The notes under the pieces are model-generated. The model was given only the letters and a program-made list of their open reading frames with translations, was not told the DNA's origin and made no database searches. Positions 14,047-20,336 of a stretch of 20,336 nt of DNA are shown here, one piece after another. Position numbers and translations under genes: made by a program. This stretch comes from Planctomycetaceae bacterium (GTDB taxonomy: Bacteria > Planctomycetota > Planctomycetia > Pirellulales > UBA1268): the NCBI GenBank assembly GCA_005789975.1, contig SXWC01000020.1:1-20336 (forward strand), in the 5' to 3' direction. Numbering within the stretch: position 1 is the first letter of the stretch; each line of letters opens with the position of its first letter.

Positions 14047-15420
14047 ATGCCAGATCTCTGCCAGTCGGTCGTTCCCCAGGCCTCCCGCATCCTCGTGGTC
14101 GATGACGACCGACGGACGGCCTCGGCGATGGCCCAGTGGCTCTGCAGCATCGGCGGGCACGCCACGGCTTCGGGCTCGGAGACCGAGGCGATCCGCGCCG
14201 CCGGCACGGGCGGCTTCGACATCTGCATCATCGACGCGGCGTTGCCGGACGACGGGGCCCGGCGGGTCGCGATGGCGGTGCGGGCCGCGTCCCCCCGCGC
14301 CGGACTCGTGGCCACCGTTCCGGGTGAAGCCAGGGACGCGACCGCGACGGCCGACTGGGCCGATGCCGCCGTCGCACTGCCGTTCATCGACGCGGCGCTG
14401 CTCGCCGCCGTCACGTCGGCCGCGCGGGCCGGCCGGGCCCGCGCCGACACGACCACGCCAGCGGCGGTGCTCGGCACGCATCCCGCGCTGGCGGGCGTTC
14501 TCGGCATCGCCCGGCAGGTCGCCCCGACTCCGGCCACCGTGCTCGTGACCGGCGAGAGCGGCACCGGTAAATCGCTCCTCGCCCGCGAGATCCACCGCGC
14601 CAGCGGCCGGCAGGGCCGCTTCGTGGAGGTGGCCTGCGGCAGCCTCGCCGAGTCGCTCCTCGAGAGCGAGCTCTTCGGCCATGTGGCTGGTGCATTCACC
14701 GGCGCCACGGCCGACCGCGACGGCAAGTTTCTGCAGGCGGACGGGGGCACGATCTTCCTCGACGAGGTGGCGACCGCGTCGCCGGCGTTGCAGGTGAAGC
14801 TGCTCCGCGTGCTCCAGGAGATGCAGTTCGAGCCGGTCGGCGGCTCCCGCACCCACACGGTCGAGGCCCGGGTGATCCTGGCCACCAACGAGGATCTGAA
14901 CGCCCTCGTGGCGGCCGGCAGGTTTCGGCCGGATCTCTTCTGGCGGATCAACGTGGTGTCGATCGAGATGCCACCGCTCCGCGAGCGAACGAGCGACATC
15001 CCCGTTCTGGCCGCCCATTTTCTCCGCACGGTCTCGGCACGGGCCGCCCGGCGAGTCGAAGGTTTCACGCCGGCGGCGCTCGACGCCCTGCTGGCCCACG
15101 CCTGGCCGGGCAACGTCCGCGAACTTCAGCACGCCGTCGAACGCGGGGTGTTTCTCGGCCGCGGTCATCTCGTCGAGGCGGGCGACCTGCCGGCGGCTGT
15201 GCTCGGCGGCGGCACGTCCTCCAGTCGCGTCGTGGCTGCGCCCACGCGTCTCAAGCAGGCGATGGCCACGCCGGAGCGGCAGCTGATCGTGGCGGCCCTC
15301 GAGCAGGCGGGTTGGCGGCGCGACGTCGCCGCCCGGGCGCTCGGCATCAACCGGACGACGCTCTACAAGAAGCTCAAGCGGCTGGGCTTGGATCTGGCTT
15401 CACTCGAGCCGGTTCGCTGA
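14047..15420 (+). CDS. NtrC-family sigma-54-dependent transcription activator with atypical receiver
   Basis: 457 residues from ATG at 14047. Residues 14-125 form a receiver domain with D19-D21 acidic cluster and IIDAALP (D63 as phosphate acceptor), but the conserved Lys position reads ALPFID (L111). Residues 140-385 are the AAA+ domain: GESGTGKS (169-176), GAFTGA (215-220, the sigma-54 contact loop), GGTIFLDE (233-240) and FRPDLFWRIN. A Fis-type helix-turn-helix occupies about 424-448 (VAARALGINRTTLYKKLKRL). The protein binds upstream sites and uses ATP to open sigma-54 promoters. No histidine kinase is nearby, so the signal and the targets are unknown. It lies next to DedA and is convergent with the EEP-family gene. 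Confidence 0.92.
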   Translation: MPDLCQSVVPQASRILVVDDDRRTASAMAQWLCSIGGHATASGSETEAIRAAGTGGFDICIIDAALPDDGARRVAMAVRAASPRAGLVATVPGEARDATATADWADAAVALPFIDAALLAAVTSAARAGRARADTTTPAAVLGTHPALAGVLGIARQVAPTPATVLVTGESGTGKSLLAREIHRASGRQGRFVEVACGSLAESLLESELFGHVAGAFTGATADRDGKFLQADGGTIFLDEVATASPALQVKLLRVLQEMQFEPVGGSRTHTVEARVILATNEDLNALVAAGRFRPDLFWRINVVSIEMPPLRERTSDIPVLAAHFLRTVSARAARRVEGFTPAALDALLAHAWPGNVRELQHAVERGVFLGRGHLVEAGDLPAAVLGGGTSSSRVVAAPTRLKQAMATPERQLIVAALEQAGWRRDVAARALGINRTTLYKKLKRLGLDLASLEPVR

Positions 15421-15442
15421 ACCGCGGAGGAGTGGCCCTGAT

Positions 15443-16429
15443 TCATTCGGCGGGCAGGATCACTTCGGCTTCGACGGGAAAGTGATCGGAGCCGATGTCG
15501 GGGCCGACCTCGCGGCGGATCACCCGCGTTCCCCGGGGGACGAGGATGTGGTCGATCGGAATCCGCGGCGCGGGATACCGGGCATTCCAGGTGGCCTGCA
15601 CGCCGCGGCCGAGAGCGGTGTCGATCAGCCCGCTCCGCGCCACGAGCGTTCGGAAGGGGAGCGACCACGGAGTCGCGTTGAGGTCGCCGGCGATGATGCA
15701 GGGCAGCGGCGAGGCGGCCGCGGCGTCGGCCACGCCGGCGAGGTGCGCGGAGAGAGCGGCGGTGGCGCGGCCGGTGAACGGCGGATAGGGATGGGTGGCG
15801 ATGAACCGGAAATCGCCCGCGGGGCCGTGCACCGTGGCCACGAGGCTCGGATACCCGGTGTCACCGAAGATGACGACGTCCTGATCGTCGAGCGGCCATC
15901 GCGAGAGGACGGCGATCCCGAAGTTGTCGGATCGAGGGCGGATGATGCGCTCGGGGAAGAGATCGGCGAGCGTGTCGAGCGCCTCGGCCCACTGGTCATC
16001 GACCTCGAGCACGGCGACGACATCGGGGCGACGATCACGGAGGTAGGCCAGCGCCGCCGAGGGATCGTCATTCACGCGATGCACGTTCATCGCGACCACG
16101 AAGACATCGCGGCCGGCGGTCGCACCGCCCGGGGAGGCCGGCGGGCCGGCGGGCAGCCAGTAGGGGAGCATCTCGCCCACATTCCCGAGCGTCGCCAGCG
16201 CGAGGAGCGCGGCGGCGATCGGCCGGCGGCAGCGGATGCAGGCCACGAGGCCGACGCCGGCGAGCAGCAGCCACGAGGAGCGGAAGTGGCTCGCCAGATC
16301 GAACAGCCAAAACCAGTGGCCGCACCAGCCGGCAAGGGTGCCGGCCAGCACCGCGATGGCAAACGCATCGAGCCACCGCCGGGTGAAAAAAAGCGGCGCT
16401 CGTCGAAGTGGGCCCGCGTCGCTGTTCAT
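15443..16429 (-). CDS. Membrane-anchored endonuclease/exonuclease/phosphatase (EEP) family hydrolase
   Basis: 328 residues from ATG at 16429. Residues about 20-92 contain three hydrophobic segments (DAFAIAVLAGTLAGW, FRSSWLLLAGVGLVACI, PIAAALLALATLGNV), so the enzyme is probably membrane-bound with its catalytic domain outside the cytoplasm (inference). The EEP catalytic set is complete: MNVH (N115), VLEVD (E142), THPYPP (H213), GDLNATPWS (D249, N251), IDHIL (D293) and GSDHFPV (D315, H316). EEP enzymes cleave phosphodiester or phosphomonoester bonds in nucleic acids, lipids or sugars; the substrate is unknown. It follows uppP after 23 bases on the same strand, so both are likely co-transcribed. 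No clear SD precedes the start. Confidence 0.86.
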   Translation of the reverse strand: MNSDAGPLRRAPLFFTRRWLDAFAIAVLAGTLAGWCGHWFWLFDLASHFRSSWLLLAGVGLVACIRCRRPIAAALLALATLGNVGEMLPYWLPAGPPASPGGATAGRDVFVVAMNVHRVNDDPSAALAYLRDRRPDVVAVLEVDDQWAEALDTLADLFPERIIRPRSDNFGIAVLSRWPLDDQDVVIFGDTGYPSLVATVHGPAGDFRFIATHPYPPFTGRATAALSAHLAGVADAAAASPLPCIIAGDLNATPWSLPFRTLVARSGLIDTALGRGVQATWNARYPAPRIPIDHILVPRGTRVIRREVGPDIGSDHFPVEAEVILPAE

Positions 16430-16452
16430 GCCATGTGTTGTACCCGTCGGCG

Positions 16453-17310
16453 TCAGGCGACGGGAGCGGCCGCCCAGTCGGAGGCGAGCAGCCAGGCGAG
16501 GAGGACGGCCAGACAGATTCGGTAGATGATGAACGGCCAGAGCGTGTGGCCGGTGAGCATGCGGAGCAGCCAGCGGATCGACACATACCCCACGATGCCC
16601 GCCGTGACCGCGCCGACGAGCGTGGCCCATGCGTCGCCGCCGAGGATCTCCTGCCGCTGCTGCCAGGCCTCGAGGATCGCCGCCGCCGCGACGGCCGGCA
16701 GCGACAGGAGAAACGAGAACCGGGCAGCGGTTCGCCGGCCGAGCCCCGCCAGCATGCCCGCCGAGATCGTGATCCCGCTGCGGGAAGTGCCCGGCACCAG
16801 GGCCAGCATCTGCGCGAGGCCCATGACGACCCCGTCGAAAAAGCAAACGCGGTCGAGGCCCTCGCGACCCGGCGATCCCGTGCGGCGGCCGCGGCGGAGG
16901 CAGGCCAGTTCTGCGACGGCCATCACTGCGGTGGCCCCGAGCAGGGCAGCGATCACCACGGCCAGCTGCCGGGCCTCGCTGCGGATCAGATCCTTGAAGG
17001 CGAAACCGGCCATCACGATCGGCACCGTGCCCAGGGCGATCAGGGCGGTGAGGCGGGCCTCGGGGGTGCCGAGCGGCCGCCCCATCCGGAGGGCGGCGAG
17101 GCTTCCCCGGGCCAGATCGACGATGTCCCGTCGCAGAGCCAGGCAAACGGCGGCCAGCGTGCCGCTCTGGATCACCGCCGAATAGGCCGCCCCCGGATCA
17201 TTCCAGCCGAACAGGGCCGGCACGATCCGGAGGTGGGCGCTGCTGGAAATCGGGAGGAACTCCGTGAGTCCCTGCACGATGCCGAGCACGATGGCTTCAA
17301 GGGTGGACAT
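16453..17310 (-). CDS. uppP: Undecaprenyl-diphosphatase UppP (BacA)
   Basis: 285 residues from ATG at 17310, the usual family length. It removes a phosphate from undecaprenyl diphosphate to recycle the lipid carrier used for peptidoglycan and other envelope polymers. Motifs: GIVQGLTEFLPISSSAHL (E17, S23, H26) matches the catalytic region of E. coli UppP, with Gln at the first acidic position as in many homologues, and LVPGTSRSGITIS (R177) matches the second conserved motif. Eight or so membrane segments are predictable by hydrophobicity. Overproduction of this family gives bacitracin resistance in E. coli (established for the family). The EEP gene follows directly. A promoter candidate lies upstream at 17343-17371. 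Confidence 0.96.
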   Translation of the reverse strand: MSTLEAIVLGIVQGLTEFLPISSSAHLRIVPALFGWNDPGAAYSAVIQSGTLAAVCLALRRDIVDLARGSLAALRMGRPLGTPEARLTALIALGTVPIVMAGFAFKDLIRSEARQLAVVIAALLGATAVMAVAELACLRRGRRTGSPGREGLDRVCFFDGVVMGLAQMLALVPGTSRSGITISAGMLAGLGRRTAARFSFLLSLPAVAAAAILEAWQQRQEILGGDAWATLVGAVTAGIVGYVSIRWLLRMLTGHTLWPFIIYRICLAVLLAWLLASDWAAAPVA

Positions 17311-17342
17311 CGTCGGGGTGCTTCCAAATGCCGGAGGTGTCA

Positions 17343-17371
17343 GTCATACTGCCCGGCCCACGACATTCCAA
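17343..17371 (-). promoter_or_regulatory. Promoter candidate for uppP
   Basis: On the minus strand TTGGAA (17366-17371) is separated by exactly 17 bases from TATGAC (17343-17348). Transcription would begin about 25 bases upstream of the ATG at 17310. The region also serves the divergent isomerase gene. Confidence 0.4.
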
Positions 17372-17389
17372 TCCGGAGCCTTTTTGAGC

Positions 17390-18328
17390 ATGTTTCGCAA
17401 CCTCAGCACCATCGGCCTGCCCCTCTCCGGCCGCCCCAGTGAACTCATCGAGTTGGCGCTTTCCTTCGGCTTCGACGCCATGGACATCGACATCCTCGAC
17501 TTTCAGCAGCAGGCCGACGCGTTCGGCGTGCCCCACGCCCGGCGGTTGATGGTGAGCGCCCGGCTGAAGAGCGGCACCTTTCATCTGCCCGTCCAACTGG
17601 CGGGCGACGAAGCGACCTTCAAGGAGGAGATGGCGGCGTTGCCCCGCCGCCTCGAACTCGCCCAGGCCACCGAAGCGAACCGGGCCGTGGCGACGGTCGT
17701 CCCCGCATCCGACGAGCATTCGTTCAAGGACTTCTTCGAACTCTACCGCTCGCGGCTCAACGACATCGGCGACCTTCTCGCCAAGCACGACATCGTGCTC
17801 GGACTCAACTTCCGGCCGGAGGCCGAGGCGCGTGAGGGCAAGGCAAACACGTTCATCCACACATTCGAGGGCCTGCTCGGCCTGGTGGCCGTGGCCCACG
17901 AGCGGGTCGGCGCCATCGCCGACGTCTGGGCGCTGCACATGACGGGCGAGCCGCTGGAGATGATCGCCAAAGTGCCGAAGGGCCGTCTCGTCGAGCTGCG
18001 CCTCTCCGACGCTCCCCGCGACGTTCCCGTCGCCGAACTGACCCACGGCCACCGCTTGATGCCGGGCGAGACGGGCGCCATCAGCATGGCCGCTGCCCTG
18101 ACGCATGCGAAGGCAGCCGGCTTCGAGGGCCCGGTCACGCCCTGGGCCGACCGCTCGACGCTCGTGGGCAAGGGCCGTGAAAAGATCGTCAAGCTCGCCG
18201 GTGACCGGCTGGAGACGGCCTGGAAGGAAGCCGGCCTGACGATCGCACCGCGGTGGTTCACGCCCGTGCAACGCGACCAGTTTGGCCGTCCGATCGGGGA
18301 AGAGGCCGCCTTCATGGGGGCCGAATAG
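17390..18328 (+). CDS. Sugar isomerase/epimerase-like TIM-barrel protein (AP_endonuc_2 family)
   Basis: 312 residues from ATG at 17390; GGAG at 17374-17377 is a little far but in phase with the visible domain start. The chain shows the early barrel strands typical of xylose-isomerase-like proteins (MFRNLSTIGLPLSGRPSELIELALSF, then GFDAMDIDILD), a middle strand with DIVLGLNFRPEAE, GAIADVWALHMTGEP, and late segments LVELRLSDAP and FEGPVTPWAD. Members often isomerise or epimerise sugars, inositols or sugar phosphates with a divalent metal, but the exact substrate cannot be read from sequence. No sugar-catabolic partners are adjacent. The gene is divergent from uppP and ends before a strong dyad at 18419-18449. 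Confidence 0.78.
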   Translation: MFRNLSTIGLPLSGRPSELIELALSFGFDAMDIDILDFQQQADAFGVPHARRLMVSARLKSGTFHLPVQLAGDEATFKEEMAALPRRLELAQATEANRAVATVVPASDEHSFKDFFELYRSRLNDIGDLLAKHDIVLGLNFRPEAEAREGKANTFIHTFEGLLGLVAVAHERVGAIADVWALHMTGEPLEMIAKVPKGRLVELRLSDAPRDVPVAELTHGHRLMPGETGAISMAAALTHAKAAGFEGPVTPWADRSTLVGKGREKIVKLAGDRLETAWKEAGLTIAPRWFTPVQRDQFGRPIGEEAAFMGAE

Positions 18329-18406
18329 CCCGCCGGCAGGCTTTGCCACACGTCTTCCCGGGCGGGATGCGAGGAGCGTCGACCGTGGAAACCCCCGGCG
18401 TCTCCA

Positions 18407-18418
18407 CCGGTCGACCGG
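18407..18418. repeat. 12-bp perfect palindrome CCGGTCGACCGG
   Basis: A self-complementary 12-mer sits directly before the dyad at 18419-18449 in the gap between two convergent genes. CCA/TGG flanks extend it with a one-base bulge. It might form part of a transcription-end structure. Confidence 0.6.
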
Positions 18419-18449
18419 GTGGACAAAGGTCATGGATGACTTTGTCCAC
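18419..18449. terminator. Strong inverted repeat between convergent genes
   Basis: The left arm 18419-18433 (GTGGACAAAGGTCAT) pairs with 18436-18449 over 14 bp with one bulged G and a two-base centre. It lies seven bases past the stop of the transglutaminase-like gene (minus strand) and about 90 bases past the isomerase stop. Neither side has a T tract, so termination is inferred from position only; a dispersed palindromic repeat is the alternative. Confidence 0.55.
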
Positions 18450-18455
18450 GGACCA

Positions 18456-19442
18456 TCAGGCCCCCTCGCGGACCCAGGTCACGCGGGGCGATCCGCCCCC
18501 CTCGACGCCCGCCCCCTTGATCAGCTCCGACACGTAGCGAAGCTGTTTGCCGGGGCGATCGGGGTCGCGGAAGCTGTCTCCCTTCTGCAGGATCGGCAGC
18601 TGATCGGGCATGGAGCCGAAGGCCCTGGTGCCCGCGGCCTGGCACGGGTACCAGTGGCCCGTGCCGGCGTCATCGACGAGATAGAACTCCGGGTAGCAGT
18701 GCCCCTCGACCCAGACGGTCCGCGCGGGAATGTCCTCGGCGCGGCACATCGCGATGAACAGGCAGGTGAGTTCCTCGCAGTCGCCCCAGCCGTCGGCCAG
18801 GGCCTTCCGCGCGCCCTTGAGTTCGCCGTTGCGGTATTCGACCTTCTCGCGGACGGTGTCGTAGATCGCCTCGACCTTCCCCCAGCCCTCGAGATCGGCG
18901 GTCGTTTCCTTGGCCAGCCGGACGATCTTCGGATCCCGCGCCTCGATGTAGGGGCTGGGGCCGAGGTGGCCGCGGAGCGCCCGGTCGGGCTTCTGCGGCG
19001 GGACCAATCCGTCCGTGGAGGCGGGGGCGAGGATCGCGGCCCGCTCGAGCTCGAAGGTGACGATCGCCTTGGCCTGTTGGCCGTTCGGCAGATCGGGGAT
19101 CTCCACCACCATTTGCCGGATGTCGCCGGGCAGCATCCTGTAGCGGAGGGATTTGACCTGGGGTGACGTCTCCTCCGACACGATCCGCACCTTCTGCTCG
19201 GGCCAGTCGTGCGGGATCGGCAGGGTGGCGTAGATGCCGCGGCAAGGTCCCCCCTCGGCCGTCACGACGACCCCGACGCGGTATTTCTGCGTGCGGACGT
19301 CGCCGAGCTTGATCGCCGCCGCCCCCGCGGTGCCGTTTTCGAGAAACTGCCCCCTGGCTGCCCCGGAAACGCAGGCGGCGACCGTCAGCACTGCAGCCGC
19401 GACGACGCGGGGGCCGCGCGGGACCGCTTGGAAGCCGATCAT
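18456..19442 (-). CDS. Exported transglutaminase-like protein
   Basis: 328 residues from ATG at 19442, with GGAGGA seven bases upstream. The signal peptide is about residues 1-31 (VVAAAVLTVAACVSGAARG). Residues about 40-140 form an N-terminal beta region. The transglutaminase-like core follows near 180-270: AIYDTVREKVEY, GWGDCEELTCLF (C222), VEGHCYPEFYL (H248). In the typical HxWxE...WxPxD pattern the last Asp position reads HWYPCQ (Q268), so the third triad residue appears changed. Family members are cysteine proteases or protein cross-linking enzymes; the role here is unknown. The protein is presumably periplasmic. It is divergent from rpsA. Confidence 0.82.
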   Translation of the reverse strand: MIGFQAVPRGPRVVAAAVLTVAACVSGAARGQFLENGTAGAAAIKLGDVRTQKYRVGVVVTAEGGPCRGIYATLPIPHDWPEQKVRIVSEETSPQVKSLRYRMLPGDIRQMVVEIPDLPNGQQAKAIVTFELERAAILAPASTDGLVPPQKPDRALRGHLGPSPYIEARDPKIVRLAKETTADLEGWGKVEAIYDTVREKVEYRNGELKGARKALADGWGDCEELTCLFIAMCRAEDIPARTVWVEGHCYPEFYLVDDAGTGHWYPCQAAGTRAFGSMPDQLPILQKGDSFRDPDRPGKQLRYVSELIKGAGVEGGGSPRVTWVREGA

Positions 19443-19550
19443 CGATTTGTCCTCCGCTGGACAGCATCGGCCCGCGGACCGGGGGCTCCGCAGGCCGGGC
19501 GGCGGCTCAGCCGGTCGGGAAACCTGCGGCGGCGGGGGAATCATGCTCGA

Positions 19551-19579
19551 TTGTTCCGCCGGCAGCCCGCTGTTATGCT
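19551..19579 (+). promoter_or_regulatory. Promoter candidate for rpsA
   Basis: TTGTTC (19551-19556) is followed after exactly 17 bases by TATGCT (19574-19579). The -10 lies within GCTGTTATGCTG, nearly identical to the elements upstream of the tRNA and cytochrome genes. The leader would be about 65 bases. A direct repeat, TGCTCGATT, at 19544-19552 and 19584-19592, brackets the promoter. Confidence 0.5.
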
Positions 19580-19652
19580 GCCGTGCTCGATTCTTCGTGG
19601 CCCGCATCACTTTCTCTTCCCCAACCCCGCTTTTTCCCGAAACCCCCCACGC

Positions 19653-20336
19653 ATGGTCAACCGCAACCTCATCCGCGAACTGGAACTCGGCGACGAACTC
19701 GATCAGGAACTCGAACTCGCGATGGCGGGTGCGGCCGAGGGTGAATACTCGGTCGGGACCTCAACGCTGGCGGTCAACTCGGTGCTCGAGGGGAAGGTCC
19801 TGCGGGTGGATGACGAGTTCGTGCTCGTTGACGTGGGCTACAAGAGCGAAGGCCACATTCCACGCAACGAGTGGGACGATTCCGAGCCGCCTCCTCAGAT
19901 CGGCGACATCGTCAAGGTGCTGCTCGAGGAGTTTGAGGACGGATCGCTCGAGGAGCAGCGGGGGCTGATCACGCTCTCGAAGCGGAAGGCTCGGCGGATC
20001 GAGGACTGGCTCCGGGTCATGGAGAGCGTCCACGAAAACGACGTCGTCACCGGATTCGTCACGCGGAAGATCAAGGGCGGCCTGCTCGTCGACATCTCCG
20101 GCGTCAACGTCTTCCTCCCGGCCAGCCAGGTGGACATCCGCCGGCCGGCCGACATCGGCGACTACTGCGGCCGCTGCATCCAGTGCCTCGTGCTCAAGAT
20201 CGACGAGGCCCGCCGCAACATCGTCGTCTCGCGTCGTGCCCTCATCGAGCAGGAGCGGGCCGAGCGGAAGAAGCAGCTCATGGAGACGCTCGAGGTGGGC
20301 CAGATCCGCCGCGGCGTGGTCAAGAACATCGCCGAC
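19653..20336 (+). CDS. rpsA: 30S ribosomal protein S1, N-terminal part (3' end outside window)
   Basis: 228 residues are visible from ATG at 19653 and the frame runs off the window. S1 helps bind mRNA to the 30S subunit. After an acidic N-terminal helix (LIRELELGDELDQELELAM), residues about 42-115 form S1 repeat 1 (LEGKVLRVDDEFVLVDVGYK, then GHIPRNEW), and about 130-200 form repeat 2 (VVTGFVTRKIKGGLLVDI, then FLPASQVDIRR and NIVVSRRALIE). Repeat 3 begins near 214 (EVGQIRRGVVKNI). Repeat 2 carries CGRCIQC (C172, C175, C178), an unusual Cys cluster. No SD is seen before the start; the leader is pyrimidine-rich instead. The full protein would be expected to have four or more further repeats. Confidence 0.95.
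   Translation, partial: MVNRNLIRELELGDELDQELELAMAGAAEGEYSVGTSTLAVNSVLEGKVLRVDDEFVLVDVGYKSEGHIPRNEWDDSEPPPQIGDIVKVLLEEFEDGSLEEQRGLITLSKRKARRIEDWLRVMESVHENDVVTGFVTRKIKGGLLVDISGVNVFLPASQVDIRRPADIGDYCGRCIQCLVLKIDEARRNIVVSRRALIEQERAERKKQLMETLEVGQIRRGVVKNIAD

Noticed and set aside
13987..15168. 393-codon minus-strand frame across the sigma-54 activator
   Set aside because: It is Arg/Gly/Ala-rich and antisense to a complete NtrC-type protein.
16430..17146. N-terminal extension of the EEP protein into uppP
   Set aside because: The extension is an out-of-frame reading of uppP; the ATG at 16429 gives membrane segments and the full EEP domain.

Overview
The window is high-GC bacterial DNA and most likely comes from the Planctomycetota (Pirellulales-like). 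The basis is gene style: small zinc-ribbon proteins ending in a GYF-like domain, a C-terminal CxxCH cytochrome, exported proteins with Pro/Ala-rich spacers, short operons with frequent strand switches, and mixed use of Shine-Dalgarno (SD) sites. No rRNA is present, so the assignment is an inference. No prophage, insertion sequence or CRISPR array was seen; the region looks chromosomal and mostly core or lineage-specific.

Layout. 1-739: 3' half of gltD (glutamate synthase small subunit). 766-2100 (-): exported gluzincin-type metallopeptidase-like protein with a C-terminal beta domain. 2245-3561 (+): exported staphylococcal-nuclease-type nuclease with a long Pro-rich spacer. 3592-3663 (-): tRNA-Gly(CCC). 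3800-5569 (+): AsmA-like membrane-anchored protein, ending at a perfect 12-bp hairpin shared with 5687-6163 (-), an exported Cys/His-rich repeat protein with no recognised family. 6479-7114 (-): lipoprotein, divergent from 7289-8299 (+), a cytochrome c'-like protein. 8330-8908 (-): ClpP-fold protein, divergent from 9085-9702 (+), a zinc-ribbon/GYF protein, then 9780-10403 (+), an exported protein.

10438-12938 (+): a KAP-like membrane ATPase and an ApbE flavin transferase joined by a TAATG stop/start overlap. 13034-13771 (+): DedA membrane protein. 14047-15420 (+): sigma-54 activator with a degenerate receiver domain, preceded by a sigma-54-like promoter and a bulged hairpin. 15443-17310 (-): uppP, then a membrane-anchored endonuclease/exonuclease/phosphatase-family protein. 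17390-18328 (+): sugar isomerase/epimerase-like TIM barrel. 18456-19442 (-): exported transglutaminase-like protein. 19653 to the end (+): start of rpsA.

Functional links. DedA and UppP both belong to undecaprenyl-phosphate recycling, although they lie in separate operons. Many of the remaining products are exported or membrane-anchored (protease-like, nuclease, AsmA-like, Cys-rich, lipoprotein, cytochrome, transglutaminase), so the window is biased toward the cell envelope.

The least explained signals are: the Cys/His-rich repeat protein and its promoter-spanning inverted repeat; three intergenic dyads sharing a CAAAG...GACTTTG core; a 12-base extended -10 element (GCTGKTATGCTG) upstream of three unrelated genes; and several enzymes or regulators in which one canonical catalytic or signalling residue is replaced. 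I did not find a clearly novel multi-gene defence or mobile system.
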